Shown piece by piece: positions 1 through 13,009 of a stretch of 64,000 nt of DNA. The notes under the pieces were generated by a model, which searched no databases, was not told where the DNA came from, and saw only the letters and a program-made list of their open reading frames with translations. Both the position numbers and the translations under genes were made by a program. The stretch comes from Tubulanus polymorphus (taxonomy: Eukaryota > Nemertea > Palaeonemertea > Tubulaniformes > Tubulanidae), in the NCBI RefSeq assembly GCF_964204645.1, contig NC_134033.1, positions 10,685,155 to 10,749,154 of the forward strand. The letters are read 5' to 3'. Each line of letters opens with the position of its first letter. The first letter of the stretch is position 1.

Positions 1-520
1 AGCCGCTGCACCCTGCTACACGTGCAGTCATGCCTAGACACCACCAGGGAGCGCTTCGTCCCGGCGCGTGGACTCGTACCCAATCACCACCAGGGGCGCT
101 CGTTACAGTTTACTTAGCACGTACCCCACCAGGTGGTGCTATCTGAAAGGGAGGCGTTTAGTTACGTTTCTATTCTCTGAATTGTTATCACTTTAGACTA
201 GTGTTGTTTTGTAAATATTTGTATAAACATGTGTAATATTGTTACTCCATATACCAGGAAAATGGTTGGAATCGTAATCCCGCGAGTATAAGCATTTTAC
301 TGTATTACTCCCCTCAAGGAATCTAAATCCCTTGCTTTGCAAACTGTGAAAGCGTACATCCCTGGTACGGTTGAACGGATTCCTGGCAGGACACCGGAAG
401 CCATTCGGACACCTGGTCGGACAAAGAAGAAAGTTTGTCACCGTAATGGACCAGGGTGTCAGATACCTGAGTACAATACAATAAATACAGTTTTTATAAA
501 CAATATTTGAGACGCGTGTC
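1..520. other. No gene recognised; short CACCACCAGG-type repeats
   Basis: The first 150 bases carry three spaced, diverged copies of a CACCAGG(G)-GCGCT-like motif (near 40, 85 and 127). A plus-strand stretch of about 290-508 has no stop but also no ATG, and it resembles no family I know. An AATAAA lies near 480. The region could be the edge of a retroelement long terminal repeat or an unrecognised 3' exon; I cannot decide. Confidence 0.3.
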
Positions 521-640
521 TCGGCTGATTGATACGCTATTGTTCTTCGACGCCTGTTCTCTCTCCAGGTAAAAACGCCCGCGTCGTCGGTTCGATCGGT
601 TCCGGTTGGTTTGAGTGTTGTCGTCGAGCGACGAGTCGGT

Positions 641-666
641 CCGGCGCGGTAATTACACCGCGCCGG
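641..666. repeat. Perfect GC-rich hairpin
   Basis: A 10-bp arm (CCGGCGCGGT), a 6-base spacer (AATTAC) and its exact reverse complement lie in an otherwise unremarkable GC-rich patch at 560-720. No gene is attached to it. It may be the core of a small inverted-repeat element or chance in GC-rich DNA. Confidence 0.6.
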
Positions 667-1239
667 CGGGAAATGACTGTAAGGGAACGGGTCACCGCGA
701 CCGAGCCGCGAACACGAAACGGCAATAATAACTTCAGGAATTAATTTGAAATCAGTGCCGTGCGGTTATTGTTGTTTCTATAGCGCGGTGATAGATCAAA
801 CTCGCTGCTGCTGCCTCTAATGGAAAATCCACTTTGGAATAATAGAATTTTTCTCGCTAATGAGATATAAACAATGTAAGAAATGACGTTTTTGATATCG
901 AGCGTTATAACGCTGTGCGTGTGCGTGTGTGTATGTGTGATGTTATATACGTGAGTTCCTCCACTCTCCCAGACTCAACAATGCCCGACGCTGCTACGAC
1001 TTTTCCACAAACCAAAATACTTTATTCATCTACCGCGTACCGTGCATACCCTCCCGGGAACGAATCAGGGGTGGATCTAGGAAGATTTGAAGGCAGGGGT
1101 CCATAAGATATGACAAAGGAATTTTTAGATAAAGCAGCGCGTCGTAGGCTATTAGCATCGTCGGTGTTAGATATTTTTGGAGAATACATCGGAAAATATG
1201 CAATTTCCGAATGGACGAGTGTCAAATTTACAGAAGGGG

Positions 1240-1385
1240 CCGGTTGCAAAGTCACGGCCAAAACCTAAGACTAGTCTAATACCAACTTTAGCTTTATCTA
1301 ATAACCTAAGACCAGTCTCAAGATTGTAGACCACTTTTGGACTTAAGTAACGACTGTGTTACTGGCCCCAGGTTTTAACGATTTC
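1240..1385 (+). repeat. Remnant of the dispersed GACCAGTCTAAG repeat element
   Basis: Short units resembling CTAAGACCAGTCT are followed by ACCACTTTTGGACTTAAGTAACGAC and an ending near TGGCCCC. The same 3' end occurs near 37,850 and 44,050. This appears to be a short copy of the dispersed element whose long arrays lie near 15.9, 19.8, 43.7, 45.7 and 52.1 kb. Between it and 2,000 I see no gene. Confidence 0.55.
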
Positions 1386-2159
1386 TGTATTGACGGACGA
1401 CCTCAATGGAAAGGCAGCATCCCTTAGACCATCCCCTAAATCCACCCCTGACGAAAGAGGGGATCATGCGAATACACGAACATCCTCAAACCTATGGCCG
1501 TGATTACAGGGGTTTAAACCTATGGCCTTCACTCCAATTCCAGGTACCAGTTTTTCCGCTTAGGTGTATTGTTTCTGCGATTGAAATGGTATAGAACTAA
1601 CTGAATTTCCGGGTTCAATATTCGGCCAGTGCTGGTATTGTTTTTAAGAGGTCCCGCATCACTCCGGGTGACTGCAATTATGATCAATTCAACATCAACG
1701 ATTTCATTAAAAACTGAATTGTACGAATTTCACAAATTAGATTGTGATATATATATATTCCCGATTCCACCCAGCAGCGTACAAATTGTAATGTTACTAA
1801 CACAGTAGAATCCGGTTAATCCCAATATTTGGGACCAACAAAATTCATCCGGTTTACGGGAAATTCGGATCGAAAGTCATTCCTTGTAATATAAATGAAC
1901 AAATAAAATGCAAATATTGTCCGGATTAGACCAAGATCTGGATTAAGCCGATCCACATTAACGAATTTAACTGTTTTAAATCCGACCCACTGGGAATAGA
2001 AAAAAGTATGAAATACTTCTTTTTAGCTGGTAACAGTCATCTTCAGGTATACTAATGTATTCTTCTGTGTTCCTGGAGATAGTCGAAATGTTGAAATAAA
2101 CTCATCATATAGCTCAATGAAATATAGAAAACAAATTTTCCTTGAGCTGGCCGTTTATG

Positions 2160-2570
2160 CATTCATGTTAATCTTAGTGTGCAGGGATTTTATATTATCC
2201 TTACAACACGGACTCGGAGTGTTTCATCAATGGTTATAATGAGCACAACATCAGTATTCCCGACGATTACTTTTAGAATATAGTTGAAACGTTGAATAAC
2301 TATACCAGCTCTAGGGAACATTTCAGACTCTTTTTATTCTTAGTGTGCAGGGATCATCTTTCCAACACGAACTCAGAGTAATTCATCAATGGTTTGAGTG
2401 AGGACAACATCAGTATTCCCGAAGATGACCTTTAGAATAAAAAACGTTGAATAAACTACTAACTTGGGGACACATTTCAGAGTTTTTTTGTTCTTAGTGT
2501 GTGGGGATGCTATATCATATTGACAACACGGACTCAGAGTGTTTCATCAATGGTTATAATGTTAAACTAA
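2160..2570 (+). repeat. About 160-bp tandem repeat, 2.5-3 copies
   Basis: Units begin with CTTAGTGTG(C/T)(A/G)GGGAT, continue through ACACG(G/A)ACTC(G/A)GAGT and TTCATCAATGGTT, and contain a CCCGA(C/A)GAT...TTTAGAATA...GTTGAA segment. Starts are near 2,170, 2,337 and 2,495. The inner segment resembles the 3' tail motif seen after the Penelope-like endonuclease at 17.4 kb, so the repeat may be amplified from such a retroelement tail. Confidence 0.65.
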
Positions 2571-2599
2571 AAGTATTCTTTAAATATCTTTTGTCGCGG

Positions 2600-4560
2600 A
2601 TTTCTGCTCTATCAAGAGCTGCCAACTGTTGCTGAATTTCAGTATCCGTTACTATCTTATAACAAGAAATACCGTTTTGACTCGTCCAATGCATACAGAA
2701 ATATGAAAGATCTTGCTGAGGGTCTTATACTGTTGATTACTGATTACATTTTTTCCTTCATATTTCAATGAAATATTACTGAAAAAATCCTATTCGAAAC
2801 CGATAGCACTTTTCAGAGGTTGGCAGCCCTGTGCTTCTGTACACGGCGCACATATATCCGCAGTGACCCTCGGTGACACCTGGTTTTTTTAAGCCCCGGT
2901 GATTAACGAGTTAAGACGTATTATTCATGCATTGACAGGTCTCGCAGTCGCCGCTATTGTGCGGTATCTGAAAAATGAACTAGGGCCGCCGCAGCAGAAT
3001 TAACAACATGAAATATAGCTTCTATACATATATATATACACAATATGTACCTAGAATCGATCAGTTATAAGTGATGTCGGGATCATTAACCCCGACTGGG
3101 TTCGAACCCCGTTTTTCATCGTCATCTGTTAATATTGAGATGGACCGCGCACAGATAATTTGTTTCATTTTTTTGTAATATGAAGAAAATCCCGTACGTA
3201 TAAGGACGAAAAATTACATAAAACCCGATAATGTTTCCTAGAACTAGAAGTTTATTCGACGTTTCGACTATATTCGGATAGTCATCATCGGGAATTCTGA
3301 GTAACAACAGAAATTATGAAATATATGTACAATACAGACCAGAAGTGATACTTAAACTAAGGAAAAAATAAACTTAGAGACAGTTAAAAGCTATAAACAG
3401 ATTAAATAGAAGCAAACTAAGGGGTAATTATATGGGGCGTAATACAATAGTGAATGTAAATATAGATTAAAATCAATTGGTACATTTAAAAAGATAAGCT
3501 ATTGTTTAATTTTCTTACATTTCTAATAGGAAATAATGCGTAATGTTTTTGATTTCACGGTAAAGAAGTGCCCTTTTTCTGAAAATAGAACTGCCCCTTT
3601 GCTATATCATTATTATCATCAATATTAATGTAATGTTTCAGACGAATAAATCGACCGTCGATGATCGTATACCGAAGATACGATCTACTAAAATGAACGA
3701 ACGACACGTGAACGACAATCGTCATTAGACATTTTGAGCCGAAATGAAACCGAATATATTCTTCGATTTCTCGGCGTGAGGTTGGGGCGGCGGGCTGTAA
3801 TGGGAGGGAGAGGGACTGAATGAATGAATGAATTAGAGAGATGCAGCACTGTCGATGTCTAATTCGATTTAATCCCGGATCGCGCCACGTGTTTGGATGA
3901 ATCGTGTGTATTGTGTTCCGAGGAATTGTCAACGTCGTCTCGACACGCAACATGTTTATAACTAAGTATATGGGAATAGACCGCGTGTTACTCCATATCT
4001 CACACCGGACGACTCGAACGCTACCGGCCCCCGGATCATCATCGCATATGTTACAATCTGAAGAATGAAATCCCCGATACTACGTGTATAGTCGTAGTAA
4101 TAATAATAATACCCCGGCCGTTACTACCGGTTTTGAATACCCGCGGGGTATAAACTGTATAAGTTCGTTATAACATATCATACATCGAGACAGACCGAGG
4201 GAGAGAGAGAGACAGAACAATGGAATTAATAATGTTTTTCTGCGGTGCCGCGCGAGTTTTCATAGGTTTCTCTCTCTCGCATCGAGTCGGCAGAAATATT
4301 TTATAACAGACAATAAAAAATGATTCTTTTCATTCGCTTCTTTCTGTGGCATTTGGAGAAACCGGTTTTGCAATGATGTTCACCCCCCCCCCCCTCCCCT
4401 CTCCCTGCCAGCTCCCTTCCGAGGCTTTATATTACCCGGACTAGATCCTTCAGTAGATAATTCACGAAATGATTTGATAATTGAAGGGACCGAACAGTCT
4501 GAGGGTGTTTTAAAACGAATATCAACGTCAATGCAGGTCCCGACAGCCCGGACCCTTCAC
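2600..4560. other. No gene seen; scattered repeat relics
   Basis: ORFs here are short and unlike any family I know. A tRNA B-box-like GGTTCGAACCC sits near 3,100. A reverse-strand copy of the CTGAAGATGA/GTCGAAACG tail motif lies at about 3,243-3,300. A (GA)n patch occurs near 4,200 and a poly-C run near 4,383. Confidence 0.5.
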
Positions 4561-4585
4561 CCCTCAGACATTGAATGATTCATCG

Positions 4586-4940
4586 TTCTTCAAATTTTTG
4601 ATCGTCCACACTTCACATGTGTTCAGAACTTCACCAGAGACATTTCTGATTGAAAATGAACTACAAACACCAGACATTAGACATTTTTTCAGCTCACTTT
4701 CAAAAACTGATTGTCCACACTTCACATGTATTCAGGACCTCATCTGAGATATTTCTGATTGAAAATGAACTACAAGCACCAGACATTAGACATTTTTTCA
4801 GCTCACTTTCAAAAACTGATTGTCCACCTTCACATGTGTTCACCTGAAACATTTCTAAGTGAAAATGAACGACAAACACCAGTATTTTATCGGTACACTT
4901 CTAAAAACTATGATCATTCACATTTCACACTAGAATTGAA
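4586..4940 (+). repeat. 109-bp tandem repeat, about 3.5 copies
   Basis: Near-identical units contain AAAACTGATTGTCCACACTTCACATG, GAAAATGAACTACAA and CACCAGACATTAGACATTTTTTCAGCTCACTT. They recur with a 109-base offset, and the last copy is degenerate. The short ORFs in this interval are products of the repeat. Confidence 0.85.
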
Positions 4941-4959
4941 TGTCAGGCTTTAGGCACCT

Positions 4960-7900
4960 GCTGAAGATTTATAACTGGATGATTATCAACAGATATTAGA
5001 AGCTTGTGTCTTAAGTATTCGGTGTCCGTATGGGGTCTTTCTCTCTCCCCGCTTGATCTCGTTAAAAATACTTCTTAAAACAAATTGCGAAGCTGTTGTA
5101 ATCGAGGCAGCGCAGGTCGACACTGATGGCGGAGGTTGTTGGAAATATATTCCACAGAGGAAATGAGTAAAGAGCGACTGTAAACGAACCAGTCAGTCGG
5201 GGGTAAAGGGGGCGGATAGGGGGAGGGGAGGTACACTAATCAGGTGAATAGTGTTGGAAGTTGTTAAGCACATTATCTAATAAAATTCTCTCCCGAGTCC
5301 GAAAAAAGTCCTAAATTAGTTTCCTTTTAGTGTCAGCGCAACGGCGGATGTACAAGAGCTGGGGGTGGTCGAGACACCTTACCGTGCCGGTAATTAAACT
5401 AATTAATTTTCAGCGATTTCAGCATTGATGTTTCATTAAGCTTTAAAACATAGAGACGTAGAGAGAGGGGGAGAACGAGCTACAAAGAGAGAAAGAGAGA
5501 GAGGGGGAGGGAGAGGTCGAGAGAGAGAGAGAGAGAGAGAAGAGAGTTTAGAGTCCACCCATGTTAAATTTCTCATTAGACACATCTGCATGCCATCATC
5601 GCCACATAAGGATTTAAACATCTTCATTTCCCTCTCTCATCCTCCCCATATCCCTCACTCCTCTCTCTACCTCCCCTAAATCCCTCTCCCACTCCAGTCT
5701 CCCTTTTCATCTCCGTCATGTTTTCCATCTCTCTTCGCCTCTCCCTCCCTCTGTCCAGTTTTCAACTTTTCAATTATGGCGTGAAACGTCTATCTCGCTC
5801 AGAATCATAATCGCTGATCGGTTCTCCAGTTTCCAGCATCATCATCAGCACCAGCAGCGTCTCATCTCTGGCAGACTCGGGTGATTTTAATAGCCACCAA
5901 TCTGGATTAACTGGAGACTAATGATGATGAATATCATCTTAAGCAGCTCTGTGATCGGTGTACGAGGCGCACGGAGAGTGAGAGAGAAAGATGACGGGTT
6001 CGGTGTGAACCGCAGGTGTCAAACATTCACCATGCAGCTAATTAATTAGTAAGACACGAGACGCTCTCTCTCCCTTTCTCGAATATGTCGTCGGTTGGTT
6101 AGGATATTAATCTTGGAGTATAGCACCCGTTCGACACCGTACGACGGATTAATTCTACTGTATATAGCTCCCCCGTAGAGAGTTAAGACGGGCGAGACGA
6201 GGGGAAAGAGGAAGAAATGAGTCCAACAACACTGGAATATTCATCGATTTTTAAATAATCTGCCAATTGAGATTGTGGTCGGGCGATGAGGTTGGGACAA
6301 GATGTCTTGGTGTAGGATGGGACGGGGAATTTTTAAACTTAAAGGGAGGAAGATCCCTCCCACGGAATGGAGAGACATCAGATGGTGATCCCGGTGGAAA
6401 TTGCGAGTGAAGAGACGCACAAGGGCATTCCAGATTTGGTACACAACAGTGAACTATCAGTTATTGTGTAAGGATGGTATGAAGATGCCTCGGTCTGGCT
6501 CGACCAGAGCAAGGCAGCAAGGCTTGGGTTCATGGATCCTAGTTTTGCTAAAAGATACCTTTTTGGGAGATATTCTCACCTAAAATGAAACATTAGCATC
6601 AATAGTTTCGGGTTGAGACGGATAGGTTTTCCATTTCTTCCATCAGTCTCAATCGAGAAATGTTTTTATTTGCCGCACGCAATAAATCAGAAAATGAAAA
6701 TCAAAAAAAAGAACGTCCTGTTCTGTAGTAGCTGTCTGTGACTATCAAGTTAATCTCACGATGATGTAAGTTTTGTAACATTTTCTCCAGCAAACAGCCG
6801 CGCCACCTGCGAATAAATCTTGAAACTAGTCGATAAGATGATAACATTGGTTTCCCTATATTCCTGTAGATCGCGACACTGTACGGTGAAAATCTTCGGA
6901 TCGAGCGCTGATATCGACTGCGCAGTGTTCCCGTTAGATGGCGAATGCGTCGCTACTTCGCGGAACTAAGATTGTTTAACACTCGTTTCTGTATGGTAGG
7001 CGATATGAGCGGCCAGTGTGGTGGTAATAAATGGATTTCCCCGGAAATTTTTTCTCTAGCCTATGCCTAGGCCAGGGCAGTGTTGGAATTCGTTATCCTA
7101 AATTCCACCTTCCCCGTATAAATTATTGAATTGCATTGTAAAATACAATCAAACTCGGTTCATCAGACTTCATTTGATAAGTCTTCACATCACCGACTTA
7201 ATTTTGACTTTAGTATGATAAGTTTGATCAGTTCTTGGTAAGAAAATGGAAAACTTAGCGCATTCACGTGAATGAAATTCAAGCAGTCCCTTAGATCTAA
7301 GATCACAAAGTTATTGACCACCGGTGGTAATTATTTGTAAAAAATTACAGTGCGGGTTCGAGTCCCGGAATAAGAATTATCAAATCAATAGTTTTATTGA
7401 AATCAACTGTAAGTTGACGTTGGAGATATTATGAATCATAACTAAAAATAGATACTGATATGAACTGATTTTCTGCCTTTCAGTCAGTCACCACAAGTAG
7501 CTCAGAGCATTGCGCTCGACGCCTTCTTTAGAAATACTAAACCGTTCTATATTCCTTTTACATTACATTACGTTACGTTATCGCATGTTTTCATTGAGAG
7601 GTGGTTTTTAAGATAGAGACTTATTCAGGCGCGTATGATGCACGAAGAAAAAGATTATTCAAGCTGCGAAACGAACTCAAAAGGTCTATTGTCGGACGCT
7701 TTTGTTTGGGTATAATACCGACGTGATTGGTCGCTTCTTAGTTTCTATTCAGAGATGGAGTCGACGCTTTTGTGTTTGGAGTCTTTCAATTCGTTTATGG
7801 AGAAGAGAGAGAGGGAGAGAGTAGCAGCAGCACAGCTTTGATCAATGATGGTTTCCTCGATGGTTAAATACACCCGAACAAAACGCCGTTCTGATGGCAG

Positions 7901-7980
7901 CCTTTCTACACGCTCACTTTCTCTCGACTCTCTCCCTCACAACCTCCGTTAGCTGGGTAGCTTTATGTATGGAATTGCCG
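4960..7980. other. No gene recognised; simple repeats
   Basis: The interval holds a GA-rich tract (about 5,455-5,545), CT-rich patches (5,625-5,755) and CAT/CAG trinucleotide traces near 5,840. A tRNA T-arm-like motif lies near 7,350-7,366 and a tRNA 5'-half-like GTAGCTCAGAGC near 7,497. Several 60-70 residue ORFs are present, but none shows a splice-consistent context or a known domain. Confidence 0.5.
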
Positions 7981-7989
7981 CTTTACCCA

Positions 7990-8515
7990 GTTCCGTACAC
8001 GATAATGACACCTGGTGGATGGTCACTTGCCACTTTAGTTGATGCCCTACTGTAGCCTGAACCTAGTGGATCCTCCCTTGCCACGCTAGGTCTAGTTGAT
8101 GTCCCATTGTACACTAGCGAACCTGGTGGTGGATCCCCCATTGCTACATTAGGCCTAGTTGATGTCCCACTGTACATCTAGCGAATCTGGCGGATCCTGC
8201 CTTGCCACGGCAGGCCTAGTTGATGTTCCACTGTACACTAGCGAACCTGGTGGATCCCCCATTGCCACATCAGGCCTACTTTATGTACCACTGTACACTA
8301 GTGAACCTGGGGGATCCTGCCGCTGCAGGCCTAGTTGATGTCCCATTGTACTCTAGCGAACGTGGCGGTTCATCCATTGCCATAGAAGGCTTACTGGGTG
8401 CCCACTGTACACTAACGAACCTGGCAGATCCTGCCTTGACACAGTAGGCCTAGTCGATGTCCCACTGTCTCTAGCGAACCTGGTGGATCCTGCCTTGCCA
8501 CAGTAAAGAGGCGGC
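7990..8515 (+). repeat. About 60-65-bp minisatellite (CTAGTTGATGTCCCA family)
   Basis: Around eight diverged units carry GCCTAGTTGATGTCCCACTG, TACACTAGCGAACCTGG and GGATCC(T/C)(G/C)C(C/A)TTGCCACA. A further partial unit lies at about 8,675-8,735. A reverse-complement fragment of the same unit lies inside the inverted-repeat element at 36.6 kb. The ORFs on both strands here are repeat artefacts. Confidence 0.85.
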
Positions 8516-8519
8516 CCCA

Positions 8520-10700
8520 GTGGGGCTTTGGACTTCACAGTGTCCTTTTTGGACTTTGACAAATCCTTCAAGATTTCAAAACTAGCGGATGGGAGTACAC
8601 CTTTTGGAGATCAAAGTGCCCTTTTGGGATGTGACTGAAGTCCTTCAAAATTTGCCTCCGGTTCCAACCCCGCAGCGGGTCTAGTTGATCTCGTACTTTA
8701 CACTGGCGAATCTAGTGGACAACCCTTGCCACAGTAACATTGCGGGTGGTGGCGGTCATTAAGAGCTGGTCATGTTACTCAGAGTCTTGACCCTGCAACC
8801 GCTGCAACCGCTGCAACCGCTACAGTGCTACTGCTGCTGCCGCCGCCGCTGCCGCTGCCGCCGCCGCCGCTGAGGGCGATTAATATTGAAATTTCACTTT
8901 TATCCCTCCCTGCGTCGCGCGATATTTCTATAGAGAAAAGATCGCGTTCACTGCTGTTAGTCTAATAAAGTAAGAAATATGTCCAGCACTCGAATGGAAT
9001 GCGGATGATCGATGGTTCCGAGAACAAAGAGTTCGCTTATCAGAATTCAATTCATGTGCATCTCAACTGTTAGAATTTATTCGCGTCGCGAGTCGTAAAA
9101 ATCGAAGAGTTCTTTCTTTCTTTGCAGCAGCGACAAAAATAATATCACTGATAAATCATAGGTTATTATTTGCGAGAGGAAGGAGTCTGATGGGGCTTGT
9201 GTGTATGTGTTTGATACGGGGACACAGGGGCGTTATGGGGGTCACTAAAGTGGCTTGTCTGTGAGCGTTTGATACAGGGACACAGGGACGTCTCCTGGGG
9301 GGTCACTCAGGGGGCTGGAAATATACAATACCATTTCAGGCCCATCGTAAAGGCATCAGTGCCCATTTAGGGCAAAGTTTTAATTATACATAACGCAAAG
9401 AAGTTGGTTGAAGATTACTGGCGGATGAATAACATAGTAACACTGAACTTTTAACTGCCCCTATGTCAAAAACTCTTTGAGCAACTGCAGATTGTTAGAT
9501 TGATTAATGAACCAAAATTCGACCGCTTTAACTTTCAACAATAACCTTAGTATCCAACATCTTACAAACCGGCGTGTCGTATCTAGAACTCTGTGTATTC
9601 AATGCAACCGCTACATCTGGGACTGAGTGAACTTAAACTGAGCTTAAACAGGTTACTTATCTAAGCCGCGACTCTGCATCTGAGCCTACAGCAAACCTCG
9701 GGCATCCTCTACATCACTCTGTGGCGGTACTATATATAACCCATCTTTATCGGCCATCTTTATCTCATAAAACTTTGTAAATATATTAATTGTTGTTAAT
9801 TGAAACCGACTTAAAACATTATCTAGAAGCTGAACCTTTTCGTAATAATGATAAAGATGATATTGATAACATTGATTATTAAAATACTATCAATAATTAT
9901 GTATGATGTATACAATAAACTGAAATCGAAATTGAATCTACGCACGCATCTTTTTGGACTTCGGCATAAGTCGAATTGAGGATGCCTTTCGAGGCGAGGA
10001 CCCCTCCTTACACCAATTAGGCCATTAATTTACGTACAGCTTAACTTACCAAATACGTAATTCAGGTCTTCTTCTTCTAATCATCAAAGTTTATATCCAA
10101 TGACAACTCAAAATCACGGGTTGAAATCAGACGCCAGTTTATCCGGAGCGGACGCAGTTTTTAAACATACGATTCCCCAGAATTTAGAAACCCTGCGATT
10201 CATTTATACATCCACTCATAAGAAGAATATTAGAATTAACATTAAGACCGAATTTTCAGCTACGCGTTTCGTCGATTGAATTTCACTGGACGTTTTAAAC
10301 AACGGACAATATAAATCCATACTGAAATACATATCTCCCTCTCTCTTTCTCTCCCTCTCTATTTCTCTACGTAAAGATAATTCCAAAGCTTAAAACGACA
10401 ATGAAAACATTATATTTACACACACGTACACACAAACACAGGGTCGAGTAAAGTCAAAGGAGTCTTTATTTCGCTCTCTGCGGAGATATTTCTCTGTTAA
10501 AACTAGCTTTCTTTTAACTATACGACCAAATTCAAAGCTATTGGCGTCGATTTTATACATTATCGTATATAAAGGAAAGAATTTTACGCATGTTGTTTTT
10601 CTATATGTTTTTATCAGACAGTGTTCTGTGTACTTTTGAAGTTTCGTCAACAATTCATCGCATACGGCCACCGCCCTCCACCTCTACCTCCCCCTCTCCC
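8520..10700. other. No gene recognised
   Basis: Contents are a CCGCTGCCGCTG-type triplet tract near 8,820-8,870 and a two-copy repeat of about 65 bp with GATAC(G/A)GGGACACAGGG at 9,190-9,310. The rest is AT-rich non-coding sequence. The minus ORF at 10,390-10,671 shows no domain. Confidence 0.45.
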
Positions 10701-10714
10701 CGTTCCTCTAATAT

Positions 10715-10910
10715 AAAACAGACTCGTTGATGTCCGTGCCCGCGATCGTTGGTGGGTTCGAAACCCAGTATCTTGGTAGCTTCTTCAGTATCAGTTACTT
10801 TTCCCTCTCCCCTCAAAAAACCAGACTTATTGGCACAAAAATGGACAACGGCTAAAGCCCGAGATCATTAATGGGTTCGAACCCTGGTCTTTTAGTAGCT
10901 TCCCCAACGC
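10715..10910. repeat. Two tRNA B-box-like repeats (SINE relics)
   Basis: Two similar blocks, about 10,720-10,790 and 10,805-10,905, share a layout: ...GCCCG(C/A)GATC(G/A)TT...TGGGTTCGAA(A)CCC...CTTGGTAGCTTC or TTTTAGTAGCTTC. GGTTCGAACCC matches the RNA polymerase III B box. An A box is not clear, so these are decayed tRNA-derived SINE fragments at best. Confidence 0.45.
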
Positions 10911-11129
10911 AAATAAATCAACAAGTTTTTTCATCCACTGTGGAACCCAGAACCCTGTATCAGTTAATGTGGAATGTGGGACGTATCCGGGGTCTTTCCA
11001 ATGTATGCCCCAGGGCACCCTGCGGAACGACGAGCCCTTGGGCGCTGCGTAACCCGGAGTAAGGGCGATATAAACTGCCCACTCCCCGAGTCTAAATACC
11101 GCCAGTAACCAGCACCGCGCCGCCATACA

Positions 11130-12280
11130 CCGTTATATAGATCCAGTACTAGAGTTCTGTGCCATTATCTCGGGCTGACAAAAGAAACCGAAAGTGCTTT
11201 TACAGCTTTTGTGCGGCGGCATAATAGGTAACAACACTACGGGCATAAACTGCATAGAACAATATACCATGTACACACAGTGGAGTTCGCTATTTCTCAT
11301 TAGAACCGGTATAATAGGGTAATATGAACGGTGAAAAGATGGTTCTGTAAGTCAAATTCTATAGAAAACAATGACAGATAGATCCGAGTGATTTCTATTG
11401 GCTGTATTGAAGTCACTGTACTCGTATGATCGCGGAACGGTTACCTGTAACTATACCATACAGATCTACGTATCTTTCCAGGGAGTGGTCCAATATTGTC
11501 CGGATTATCATTTTCGACTAGGCCCCAGCAAGGACTCCAAAACGAAGTCCATTGACCCAGGCGAACGGAAAAATGGAAAGGTATTAACCTAGGAAAAACG
11601 GCCAGGGAAAAAAGCCAGGGGATTTATTAGAATACCATTCCGTTAAGTACCACGAAAATAAATGCATCGATCTTTTGATATGTCAGTTTTCGGTATTATG
11701 AGATCAATTCCTGAATTAGTTTTTTGGTAGATCTACGATGATCATAGCTCACTTCGATGCGTTCAGACACTGAACCCTCAGTTCGCTCAATTAGGTTTAC
11801 GGGTAAATCAGTTTGCCATATTAAACTTAATTCAATATTATTCATCATGAAATCGTACGCGATCGTGGATGATTAAAACAAAAAAAAATTTACAAAAGAA
11901 AAGATGGTGTATAAGATTTTTACACATGATAACAATGACGAAAACGAAAAAAGTTACCAAATTTAAGAATATTTTGCATGTAAGAGAAGGTGGATATGGA
12001 ATTAGACCGTGTGCAAGGCTTTGAATCCATATGAATTATCACACAATTTGAATTCATCGCATCGTCCTCTGATGATCGAAGACAACAACAGTCTCTTAGC
12101 CTAATTGCTTGATTCGACGTTACTCGTTATATACGTATTTTAATTGTTTACACTATATAAAATGCCTCATGAAAAAAATAGATAACGCTATTTGATTGAA
12201 AACCAGTGCTTGTAAGTGCAGCCCTCAATGGCTTGCAATGGGTCCATCATTATTAACATGAACAATAGTTTGGTTCATCT
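11130..12280. other. No gene recognised
   Basis: AT-rich sequence with short ORFs lacking domains or splice-consistent context on either strand. I see no feature I can support. Confidence 0.4.
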
Positions 12281-12294
12281 CCAATTCTATTACA

Positions 12295-12450
12295 TTCCCC
12301 TGGCATTTTTTTTCCTTTTCCATTTTTCCCTGGCAATTTTATCCTTGTCTGTTTTTCCCTGGCAATTTTTTTCCTGGCAATTTTTTTTCCTGGCAAATTC
12401 TATCTCGTCTATTTTTCCCTGGCCATGATTTTCCTTGGCCATTTTTCCTA
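12295..12450 (+). repeat. TTTTTCCCTGGCAA minisatellite
   Basis: About nine diverged units of roughly 15-18 bases built on (T)nCC(C)TGGC(A/C)A. The K/E-rich minus ORF across it is a product of the repeat. Confidence 0.8.
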
Positions 12451-13009
12451 CAATCCCAAGTAAGGTTGTCAATACGTTATTGCGTGCATCCTGGAGTGCT
12501 ATCATTGGAATACACTCCAAGGTCTTGTGGTATCTTTGAACTGGTTTCACCAAAACTTTTAAATCGATTTGATTTCGTCAAAATAAAATTAATTTTATCC
12601 GACAATGATCATGAGAGTAAAAGCTTTTCTCGTGAAACTGGAATTACTTTAAAAGTTTAAGTTTAAAACGGTTTGAGTTTGAATTGTTGTCCTCATCTAA
12701 AACATTAAGTATAACCGATCAGCGATTAAACCAAAACATTGTGTTTCGCTTTTTCGTGAAACTGGACCCAAGTGCCCTACGGCTGGATTCATATACGTGG
12801 TAGGCCTACATACAACTATGGTAGGCCTCCTTGATATAGGAAAAATTCGTTCTGATTAAGGTGAAAATTCGATTTCTATCAGTTGGTATCAAATGTCTTC
12901 ATGAGCTTAGATGGAATGTAAGTAAAGTCGGATTCCCCCAGCTTTGTGAGAATCTGCTGGGACTTCTCATCAACGACAGCCTTGCACCGATCATATAAAC
13001 TCCGGTAAT

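Noticed and set aside
6241-6444. Minus-strand YQIWNALVRL peptide resembling the C-terminal region of LINE reverse transcriptases
   Set aside because: Only a few residues match; no RT motif nearby on that strand.
10827-11126. Minus-strand 99-residue ORF
   Set aside because: Spans SINE-like B-box blocks; no domain, and the overlapping plus frame is equally open.
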